Shown: one piece after another, positions 1-4,405 of the stretch
Layout of the letters: each line of letters starts with the position of its first letter
How positions within the stretch are numbered: the first letter of the stretch is position 1
Assembly: GCA_013153825.1 (NCBI GenBank)
Contig: JAADDP010000192.1
Coordinates: 1 to 5,083 of the forward strand
Source: Campylobacterota bacterium
GTDB lineage: Bacteria > Campylobacterota > Campylobacteria > Campylobacterales > Sulfurovaceae
DNA: 5,083 nucleotides
Direction: 5' to 3'
The notes under the pieces: model-generated
What the model was told of the DNA's origin: nothing
The model's input: the letters and a program-made list of their open reading frames with translations, nothing else
Databases searched by the model: none
Position numbers and translations under genes: made by a program

Positions 1-29
1 ATGGACATCTATTTTTGGTTGGAGGGGTT

Positions 30-55
30 GATAGATAGAGTAGCCTCTATCTATC
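30..55 (-). terminator. Inverted repeat at the 3' end of rpsR, possible transcription end or mRNA-stabilising hairpin
   Basis: A perfect 11-bp inverted repeat is visible: GATAGATAGAG at 30-40 and CTCTATCTATC at 45-55, with a 4-nt loop. It covers the rpsR stop codon (51-53). In the rpsR transcript it is followed by AACCCCTCC rather than a U tract, so it is not a textbook intrinsic terminator. On the plus strand it is followed by CTTATA-like sequence, also weak. It may protect the 3' end of the rpsF-ssb-rpsR mRNA, or sit between this operon and a convergent gene lying to the left of the window. Confidence 0.45.
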
Positions 56-314
56 TTATAAGCTCAAATGGGTTCTCTACCACATTCTTTCTATCTACAA
101 TGTAAGGGATGAATGCTGTCTGTCTAGCTCTTTTAATTGCCACTGTAACCATCTCTTGGTGTCTTTTACAGTTTCCTGTCAATCTTCTAGGCATTATCTT
201 AAATCTCTCACTTAGACTAATTTTTAATAGATTTAAATCTTTATAATCTATATAGTCAATCTTAGCTTCACAATATTTGCAATATCTCTTCTTGAACTTT
301 CTTCTCTCTGCCAC
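51..314 (-). CDS. rpsR: 30S ribosomal protein S18, zinc-binding (C+) form
   Basis: This encodes S18, a small-subunit protein that forms a heterodimer with S6 on the platform of the 30S ribosome. At 87 residues it has the normal length, and the core [13 protein letters not shown], the IKRARQ segment and IPYIVDRK are diagnostic. Four potential zinc ligands are present: C12 and C15 (CKYC) and C49 and H52 (TGNCKRH), making this the C+ version. The Campylobacter and Helicobacter S18 proteins I remember lack most of these ligands. The start is GTG (312-314). It is chosen because AGGAG, formed across the ssb stop codon, lies 8 nt upstream and because the product then begins with the usual MAERRKF. 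It is the last gene of the operon, 10 nt after ssb, which suggests translational coupling. Confidence 0.97.
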   Translation of the reverse strand: MAERRKFKKRYCKYCEAKIDYIDYKDLNLLKISLSERFKIMPRRLTGNCKRHQEMVTVAIKRARQTAFIPYIVDRKNVVENPFELIR

Positions 315-324
315 TTATATTCTC

Positions 325-837
325 CTAAAATGGTATTTCATCTTCATCAATATCTATCTCTGGGATAGATTGCTCTTTCTTGGATGGTTGTTGCTGTTGT
401 TGCTGTGGTGCAGATTGCTCCGGCTGAGAAGCTTTTCCATATTGAGGACCACCATATCCGATAGACTGCTTATACTGCTCTCTAGCTCCAGCTCTTAGAG
501 CCTCACTTTCAGCTTTCGTATCCAGCATCTTAAGAGATTCTACGGTGACAACATGTTTTGTTCTTCTCATACCATCATGACCTGTCCACTCATTTAGAGT
601 TAAACGCCCATCAACTAAAACCTTGCTCCCTTTTCCTAAGTATTGATTGGCTATTTCGGCAGTTCTACCAAAAAAGGTCAAGTCTATAAACATCGTCTCA
701 TCTCTCATCTCACCAGTTTGAGATTTCCACCTTCTATTTGTTGCAATACCCACAACCCCAAATGCAGTTCCACTACTTGAATATCTAAGCTCTACATCTC
801 TGGTTAAATGGCCTACCAATACTACTTTATTATACAT
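325..837 (-). CDS. ssb: Single-stranded DNA-binding protein
   Basis: SSB coats single-stranded DNA during replication, recombination and repair and recruits partner proteins. Residues 1 to about 108 form the OB fold: MYNKVVLVGHLTRDVELRY opens it, the NRRW segment (34-37) carries a likely base-stacking aromatic, and the YLGKGSKVLVDGRL segment is typical. Residues of about 115-160 are a flexible Gln/Ser/Pro-rich linker with a six-glutamine run. The protein ends in the acidic tip DEDEIPF, the conserved docking peptide for SSB partners. At 170 residues the length is normal. The ATG at 835-837 has AGGAG 9 nt upstream. The gene lies between rpsF (19-nt gap) and rpsR (10-nt gap), the usual order in this phylum and in Firmicutes, so it is co-expressed with S6 and S18. 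Confidence 0.97.
   Translation of the reverse strand: MYNKVVLVGHLTRDVELRYSSSGTAFGVVGIATNRRWKSQTGEMRDETMFIDLTFFGRTAEIANQYLGKGSKVLVDGRLTLNEWTGHDGMRRTKHVVTVESLKMLDTKAESEALRAGAREQYKQSIGYGGPQYGKASQPEQSAPQQQQQQPSKKEQSIPEIDIDEDEIPF
388..405 (-). repeat. Six-codon glutamine run in the SSB linker
   Basis: Six consecutive glutamine codons, a mix of CAA and CAG, lie in the disordered linker of SSB and are flanked by proline codons. Trinucleotide runs like this can change length by slippage without shifting the frame, so linker length may vary among strains. The codons are mixed, which lowers the slippage rate compared with a pure repeat. Confidence 0.8.
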
Positions 838-856
838 TACAGGAGTCTCCTAAAAA

Positions 857-1291
857 TTACGCTTGAGTTACTTTTTCCTCTTGTTCAGCTCTATCTTCTA
901 CCTTAACACTCTCTTCTTCATGTTTAGGCTTCTCTTCGCTCTCTCTACTCTCAACTACACCATCTATTTTTGATACAAATAGTTTGAACTTCTCAATCTC
1001 TCTCTTCGTTCTATACTTGATAGTTAAAAACTTAAGAACATCCTCATTAAATCTCAATTTTCTCTCAAATTCTGAGATAATATTCCCCTCGGATATATAA
1101 TATAGAACATAATATATACCTCTCTCACTCTTCTTTACAGGGTATGCCAATCTTCTAAGACCTATATCGTCTATAGCTAAAATATTAGCACCTTCTGAGC
1201 TTAGAGAATTTTTTATCTTCTCAACGTTGCTATTAATCTCCTGTTCCGTCAATGTCGGTTTTAAGATAAAGAGTGTTTCATAGTGATTCAT
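857..1291 (-). CDS. rpsF: 30S ribosomal protein S6
   Basis: S6 binds S18 and helps assemble the central domain of 16S rRNA. The N-terminus MNHYETLFILKP, the GLRRLAYPVKK segment (about 44-54), the RGIYY strand and the FLTIKY segment (about 88-93) match the S6 fold. The reading frame extends 10 codons upstream to an ATG at 1321. I place the start at 1291 because AAAGGA lies just upstream, the product then starts exactly at the conserved MNHYE, and the upstream ATG falls inside a leader hairpin with no ribosome binding site. The protein is 144 residues, with an extra acidic, Lys/Glu-rich tail after about residue 110 that is probably disordered. It is the first gene of the operon, behind the promoter at 1351-1378. 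Confidence 0.96.
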   Translation of the reverse strand: MNHYETLFILKPTLTEQEINSNVEKIKNSLSSEGANILAIDDIGLRRLAYPVKKSERGIYYVLYYISEGNIISEFERKLRFNEDVLKFLTIKYRTKREIEKFKLFVSKIDGVVESRESEEKPKHEEESVKVEDRAEQEEKVTQA

Positions 1292-1344
1292 TCTATTCCT
1301 TTTGGTTTTATAGCCCACCATGATAGGTGAGCAAGAATTTTAAG
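1292..1344 (-). promoter_or_regulatory. rpsF mRNA leader with hairpin, candidate S6:S18 autoregulatory site
   Basis: The predicted leader is about 50 nt. It contains a 7-bp hairpin, GCTCACC (1332-1326) with GGTGGGC (1319-1313) including one G-U pair, around a 6-nt loop. The AAAGGA ribosome binding site lies just downstream. In many bacteria the S6:S18 complex represses its own operon by binding a leader structure that displays a CCG trinucleotide. Here no CCG is exposed in this hairpin, so the link to that mechanism rests on position only. Confidence 0.45.
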
Positions 1345-1350
1345 ATTAAA

Positions 1351-1378
1351 ATCTTATCATAAAAGATGTTTGTTTCAA
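1351..1378 (-). promoter_or_regulatory. Promoter of the rpsF-ssb-rpsR operon
   Basis: Reading leftward, TTGAAA (1378-1373), a 16-nt spacer and TAAGAT (1356-1351) form a sigma-70-type promoter. A TGA immediately before the -10 gives the extended TGn element. The predicted start of transcription is near 1344, about 50 nt before the rpsF ATG. The -10 lies in a 6-bp dyad (1341-1346 with 1351-1356), which may be chance in AT-rich DNA. Confidence 0.65.
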
Positions 1379-1413
1379 GTTAAAGATTTAACACAAAATT
1401 AACAAAGTTAAAA

Positions 1414-1419
1414 TATAAT
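1414..1419 (+). promoter_or_regulatory. Rightward -10 box ahead of the structured RNA region
   Basis: A perfect TATAAT lies 7 nt before the predicted transcription start near 1426. No convincing -35 is present at the right spacing. The preceding DNA is a string of A/T tracts, which is the usual promoter appearance in Campylobacterota. It faces away from rpsF and would drive the RNA at 1426-1573, and possibly a long leader for the permease. Confidence 0.55.
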
Positions 1420-1425
1420 TTCGAC

Positions 1426-1573
1426 GCTCTGACAATTTCTATGAGATTGGAAGATGCTCTTTGTAAAATACCTCCTCACTTTGGGATGAGCTGAGTTCAT
1501 TGTTGATGATGGACTCTTTTCATCTTGACACCTTCCTATTCTTGTAGTAAATTATATGAAATAAATTCTTTTT
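1426..1573 (+). ncRNA. Candidate structured small RNA with a 6S-like rod fold
   Basis: This stretch folds by eye into a long rod. The closing stem pairs 1434-1438 with 1549-1553, 1439-1446 with 1540-1547, then 1448-1453 with 1532-1538, giving about 19 bp with one mismatch and two single-base bulges. A large asymmetric bubble follows (about 31 nt on the 5' side, 7 nt on the 3' side). An apical arm then pairs 1485-1490 with 1519-1524 and 1493-1500 with 1509-1516 around an 8-nt loop. A TATAAT box sits just upstream and a T5 run lies at 1569-1573. The stem-bubble-stem layout recalls 6S RNA, which binds RNA polymerase, but I recognise no 6S-specific sequence. SRP RNA, tmRNA and RNase P hallmarks are absent. 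The 5' end is inferred from the promoter and the 3' end is uncertain. Confidence 0.5.
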
Positions 1574-1575
1574 AC

Positions 1576-1616
1576 TAAACTTCGCCGTAAAGCCATCAGC
1601 TTTATTCGGGAGTTTA
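1576..1616. other. Well-formed 41-nt stem-loop of unknown role
   Basis: Three stacked helices are visible. TAAACT (1576-1581) pairs with AGTTTA (1611-1616). CCG (1585-1587) pairs with CGG (1607-1609). TAAAGC (1588-1593) pairs with GCTTTA (1599-1604) around loop CATCA. Internal loops are TCG opposite G, plus a TT bulge. It lies between the rod-like RNA and the permease promoter. It is not followed by a U tract, so it is unlikely to be an intrinsic terminator. It could be a 3' domain of the upstream RNA, part of a leader, or a protein-binding dyad. The orientation cannot be fixed from the sequence. Confidence 0.5.
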
Positions 1617-1641
1617 TCTCCTTTGAAAATCTTTTATTAAT

Positions 1642-1670
1642 TTGTATTATACTCTATTTTTTGATATAAT
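1642..1670 (+). promoter_or_regulatory. Promoter of the ABC-3 permease gene
   Basis: TTGTAT (1642-1647), a 17-nt spacer and TATAAT (1665-1670) form a good sigma-70 promoter, with TGA just before the -10 as an extended element. The predicted start is near 1677, giving a leader of about 59 nt before the ATG at 1736. An imperfect dyad (ATCT 1669-1672, AGAT 1678-1681) overlaps the -10 and start region. It could be a metalloregulator site but is too weak to name. Confidence 0.65.
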
Positions 1671-1735
1671 CTAAAAGAGATATTAATGCAAGTATAAAAA
1701 TTAGAAAATCATTTTGGAGCTTGATAAGGGGTAAA

Positions 1736-2533
1736 ATGTTAGAGGCTCTATCTTACGAATTTGTTCAAAATGCGATTATTGCAGGTATCTTGGTCTCAAT
1801 AGCATCCGGCATAGTAGGTTCACTTATAGTTGTAAATAGGATGGTATTTCTAGCTGGGGGGATTGCACACACATCATATGGTGGTATTGGAATGGCAATC
1901 TATTTCGGTATTCCAATCTTTCTGGGAGCATCCATATTTGCTCTACTATCAGCCCTTATTATATCATTTATTACGATAAACCATAAATCTAGAATGGATA
2001 CATTTATAGGGCTTATGTGGGCTATCGGAATGGCAATTGGGGTTATATTTATAGACTTAACATCTGGATATAGTGTAGATTTAATGAGCTATCTATTTGG
2101 TTCAATATTGGCAGTTAGCAGAAGTGATATTTTATATATGGGGATACTTCTTACGATTACTATCTTAATAGTATCTTTAAGATATAGAGATATATTAGCT
2201 GTATCTTATGATAGTGAGTATGCAAAACTACGGGGGATAAATGTAAATCTATTCTACTCTCTTATACTTGTGATATCTGCTCTAGTTATAGTTGTGGCTA
2301 TAAAGGTTGTGGGGTTAATTCTTGTTATTGCACTACTAACAATACCTATCTATATAGCCGAGAAGCTATCCAAGAGTCTATACTCCATGATGATACTATC
2401 TAGTATCTTCTCATCAATATTCACCATCGTTGGGTTGACTATATCATATCTATATGATATATCATCTGGAGCATCCATTATTCTTGTTTCAGCAATATCT
2501 CTATTGAGCTTCATAGGTTATAAGCATTTATAA
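1736..2533 (+). CDS. ABC-3 family metal ABC transporter permease (ZnuB/MntB-like)
   Basis: This is an inner-membrane permease of the zinc/manganese/iron ABC importer family. The 265-residue product is almost entirely hydrophobic, with about 7-9 membrane helices and the normal family length. Family hallmarks are the segment GGIAHTSYGGIGMA (41-54), corresponding to the SHA-FGG region of relatives, the cytosolic loop SYDSEYAKLRGIN before a late helix, and VVGLILVIALLTIP (191-204). I start at the ATG at 1736 because AAGGGG lies 4 nt before it. The in-frame TTG at 1721 has GGAG only 1 nt away, which is too close. No ATPase (ZnuC) or binding protein (ZnuA) gene lies beside it, although it has its own promoter. 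The metal cannot be told from sequence, with zinc or manganese most likely. Confidence 0.88.
   Translation: MLEALSYEFVQNAIIAGILVSIASGIVGSLIVVNRMVFLAGGIAHTSYGGIGMAIYFGIPIFLGASIFALLSALIISFITINHKSRMDTFIGLMWAIGMAIGVIFIDLTSGYSVDLMSYLFGSILAVSRSDILYMGILLTITILIVSLRYRDILAVSYDSEYAKLRGINVNLFYSLILVISALVIVVAIKVVGLILVIALLTIPIYIAEKLSKSLYSMMILSSIFSSIFTIVGLTISYLYDISSGASIILVSAISLLSFIGYKHL
2440..2461. repeat. Perfect 10-bp-arm AT-rich dyad inside the permease gene
   Basis: TATATCATAT and ATATGATATA flank a 2-bp centre within the codons for TISYLYDIS. It could be a chance product of AT-rich Tyr, Ile and Asp codons, or an internal protein-binding or RNA-structure site. Confidence 0.5.
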
Positions 2534-2549
2534 TTAAACTAAAAAAAGT

Positions 2550-2555
2550 TATAAT
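2550..2555 (+). promoter_or_regulatory. -10 box for the outer-membrane protein / argB unit
   Basis: A perfect TATAAT lies 17 bp after the permease stop codon, preceded by an A7 run and no clear -35. The predicted start is near 2562, about 22 nt before the ATG at 2584. This suggests the downstream pair has its own promoter, although read-through from the permease is possible since no terminator is seen between them. Confidence 0.5.
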
Positions 2556-2583
2556 CTGTAAATTAGATTTTTTGAGGAAAAAA

Positions 2584-3078
2584 ATGAGAAAAATTATAGT
2601 AGTTCTACTCTTCTTGGTAAATACACTTTTAGGATATGATGGAATTGAGAGACTATACACATTTATTGGGGTTCAGAATGGATATAGCAGATATGATAAT
2701 ATAGATGCCTCAACAATAGGATTTACCTACGGAAAACAGAATGAGGATTGGAGAACATCTATAAATTACAACTACGCATATAGCAGAGAGCATACATACC
2801 ATAGTCTAATTATGCAGATAGATACGGGAATATTGATAGACCTATTTAAAGATAGCCAAGCTAAACCATACATTGGAGTTGCTTTCGGTGTTATGGAGCA
2901 TCGAAAAGGTGGTATACATGATAGGGGTGCTTTATATGGTGGGACTATCGGTTTCAACTATGTATTCAATAGAAGTATTGATTTAGATTTGGGTTATAGG
3001 CTTATGTCCTCAGAGAAATTGAAAAATTTTGATATGAGAGGGGATATTATGTTATCCCTACACTACTACTTTGATTAA
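2584..3078 (+). CDS. Small outer-membrane beta-barrel protein, function unknown
   Basis: The 164-residue product starts with a signal peptide: MRK, then a hydrophobic core IIVVLLFLVNTLL, with probable cleavage near LLG-YDG (about residue 17). The mature part alternates hydrophobic and polar residues in about eight strands rich in Tyr, Phe and Gly, such as LYTFIGVQNGYSRY, STIGFTYG, SINYNYAYS, KPYIGVAFGV, GGTIGFNYVF and LDLGYRL. The final strand is MLSLHYYFD. This is the pattern of an 8-stranded OmpA/OmpW-like barrel, with the usual terminal aromatic followed by one extra Asp. The ATG at 2584 is preferred over TTG at 2572 because GAGGAA precedes it at 6 nt and the signal peptide then starts cleanly. 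Its stop codon overlaps the argB ribosome binding site. No specific family is recognised. Confidence 0.8.
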   Translation: MRKIIVVLLFLVNTLLGYDGIERLYTFIGVQNGYSRYDNIDASTIGFTYGKQNEDWRTSINYNYAYSREHTYHSLIMQIDTGILIDLFKDSQAKPYIGVAFGVMEHRKGGIHDRGALYGGTIGFNYVFNRSIDLDLGYRLMSSEKLKNFDMRGDIMLSLHYYFD

Positions 3079-3089
3079 GGAGATATCTA

Positions 3090-3938
3090 TTGAAGGCTAA
3101 GATTGAGGTTGTTAAGACTCTACTAGATGCACTTCCATATATTAAGAGATTTCACAATGAGAGAATTGTGATAAAGTATGGTGGCTCTGCCCAGACAAGT
3201 GATGAGCTAAAGCAGAAGTTTGCACAGGATATAGTGCTACTTCAGACAGTTGGTATGAGACCGATTATCGTCCATGGTGGAGGGAAGTCTATAACAGAAC
3301 TCCTCAGTAGGTTGGGTATAGGGACAGAGTTTATAGATGGGCAGAGGGTTACAACTAGAGAGGTTATGAGAGTTGTAGAGATGGTTCTAAGGGGAGAGAT
3401 AAATAGTGAGATTGTCTCTCTATTAAACTCCCATGGGGGGAAGGCTATTGGAATATCTGGAAAAGATGGAAAATTTCTAGAGGCTGTACCTAAAGATTTT
3501 AAGAAGTTTCAATATACAGGAGCTATTAAGAGTGTAAACCCAGACGTTGTAGAGAATATAATAGATGATGGGTTTATCCCTGTAATTGCTCCAATTGCAT
3601 CTAGTGGACAATTTAACCATCCAGGTTTTAATATAAATGCAGACTTGGTTGCAAGTAGAGTTGCAATAGCAATAAAGGCTAGAAAGTTGATATTCCTTAC
3701 AGATACCGAGGGGGTTTTGGATGAGAATATGAGACTCTTGGGGAGGTTAAGTATTGATGATATCGATAGGCTTAAGGGGAGTGGAGTAATAAGTGGAGGA
3801 ATGATACCTAAAGTTGATGCCTCTATTGAGGCTCTTAAGGGTGGAGTTAAGAAGGCTCACATAATAGATGGAAGGGTTGAACACTCTGTACTACTAGAGA
3901 TTTTAACAAGTAGTGGCATCGGTACCTGCATCGATTGA
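3090..3938 (+). CDS. argB: Acetylglutamate kinase
   Basis: ArgB phosphorylates N-acetyl-L-glutamate with ATP, the second step of arginine biosynthesis, in the cytosol. The 282-residue product has the amino-acid-kinase fold: KYGGSA (29-34) for ATP phosphate binding, IVHGGGK (60-66), GQRVT (84-88) with the substrate-binding Arg, NINADLVAS for acetylglutamate, FLTDTEGVLD, and GGMIPKV in the nucleotide-binding half. An N-terminal helix precedes KYGG (residues 1-25), and the C-terminus contains GIGT. Both are features of hexameric, arginine-inhibited enzymes, so feedback inhibition is likely. The start is TTG (3090-3092), supported by AAGGAG 7 nt upstream, with no ATG near. It follows the outer-membrane protein gene by 11 nt, so the two are probably co-transcribed. 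No other arg gene is in the window. Confidence 0.96.
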   Translation: MKAKIEVVKTLLDALPYIKRFHNERIVIKYGGSAQTSDELKQKFAQDIVLLQTVGMRPIIVHGGGKSITELLSRLGIGTEFIDGQRVTTREVMRVVEMVLRGEINSEIVSLLNSHGGKAIGISGKDGKFLEAVPKDFKKFQYTGAIKSVNPDVVENIIDDGFIPVIAPIASSGQFNHPGFNINADLVASRVAIAIKARKLIFLTDTEGVLDENMRLLGRLSIDDIDRLKGSGVISGGMIPKVDASIEALKGGVKKAHIIDGRVEHSVLLEILTSSGIGTCID

Positions 3939-3950
3939 GATACTCCCCAA

Positions 3951-3980
3951 ACTATTAAAATCCTTTTTTTTTGGAATAGT
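3951..3980. repeat. Inverted repeat with a T9 run between argB and the next gene
   Basis: ACTATT (3951-3956) and AATAGT (3975-3980) flank an AAAA stretch and a nine-T run (3964-3972), so the stem can extend through A-T pairs. It does not have the layout of an intrinsic terminator, because the T run lies inside the repeat rather than after it. The T run lies 11 bp upstream of the next TATAAT. Confidence 0.45.
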
Positions 3981-3983
3981 GGA

Positions 3984-3989
3984 TATAAT
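3984..3989 (+). promoter_or_regulatory. -10 box for the membrane protein / potassium channel pair
   Basis: A perfect TATAAT has a predicted start near 3996, about 26 nt before the ATG at 4022. The -35 position falls in or beside a T9 homopolymer (3964-3972) rather than a consensus box. Length changes in the T run would change the spacer and so promoter strength. Confidence 0.55.
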
Positions 3990-4021
3990 ATGTTTCTAAA
4001 TCATTAATTAATGGAGATTTT

Positions 4022-4399
4022 ATGAACTTACAAAAGGTTGTATCCGGCTTCTTTTTTATCTTAGCGATGACTATAAATTTTGGATTTTTCTATGGGGATA
4101 TCGATAATCCTGAACTTCATAGTGTATATGAGCTATTTGTTGCTCTAGTTGTGAGTCTAATAACGACTGTTCTAAAGATTGGTGATAAGACCCAACTTGG
4201 AGCAGTTCTATTGGCAACAAGTTTAGTGGCAGATATTCAACTTCTAGCTGCAGTTATAGTATGGACTGTAACTGAGTATCTATCAATAGTTGATGTCGAG
4301 GCTTTTGCTGCAATAATATCTCTATCTGGTGGGGCTCTACTAGCCAATATAACCTCTGTTATACTATATGTTGGTGAGACCTTAAAATCTAAAAGGTAG
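4022..4399 (+). CDS. Small four-helix inner-membrane protein of unknown function (possibly DUF6394 family)
   Basis: The 125-residue product has about four predicted membrane helices: residues 7-24, about 36-53, about 58-85 and about 92-118. The short N-terminal side has no cleavable signal. A charged turn (KIGDKTQ, about 52-58) separates helices 2 and 3, and the protein ends in basic residues (KSKR). I do not recognise a catalytic motif. The length and composition recall the DUF6394 proteins of Campylobacterota, but this is from memory and unverified. The ATG at 4022 has GGAG 5 nt upstream. The gene is followed after 6 nt by the potassium channel gene, whose ribosome binding site overlaps this gene's end. 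That makes a role with the channel, as subunit or regulator, a reasonable inference. Confidence 0.75.
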   Translation: MNLQKVVSGFFFILAMTINFGFFYGDIDNPELHSVYELFVALVVSLITTVLKIGDKTQLGAVLLATSLVADIQLLAAVIVWTVTEYLSIVDVEAFAAIISLSGGALLANITSVILYVGETLKSKR

Positions 4400-4405
4400 C
4401 AATTT

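Noticed and set aside
1..105. Plus-strand open frame beginning at the first base (35 codons)
   Set aside because: It overlaps the 3' end of rpsR antisense and has no upstream context. A convergent gene ending near 31 or 38 in another frame is possible but cannot be shown.
277..498. Plus-strand open frame of 73 codons rich in Leu and Trp
   Set aside because: It lies antisense to ssb and the start of rpsR, whose protein matches are certain, and has the low-complexity look of an antisense shadow.
1292..1321. Extension of S6 to an upstream ATG at 1321
   Set aside because: The ATG falls in the leader hairpin, has no ribosome binding site, and the added residues (VGYKTKRNR) are not part of the S6 family start.
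1441..1494. 17-codon open frame (MRLEDALCKIPPHFGMS) inside the RNA candidate
   Set aside because: It has no ribosome binding site before the ATG, and the same bases are better explained by the rod-like RNA fold. A leader peptide cannot be fully excluded.
1669..1684. Imperfect dyad at the permease promoter as a Zur/Fur box
   Set aside because: Only four paired bases per arm are clear, and AT-rich DNA gives such matches often. It was not reported as an operator.
2772..2957. Minus-strand open frame of 61 codons
   Set aside because: It is antisense to the outer-membrane barrel gene, with no ribosome binding site and no recognisable protein features.
3945..3980. Intrinsic terminator after argB
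   Set aside because: The T run lies within the inverted repeat rather than directly after a GC-rich stem, so it lacks the required order.
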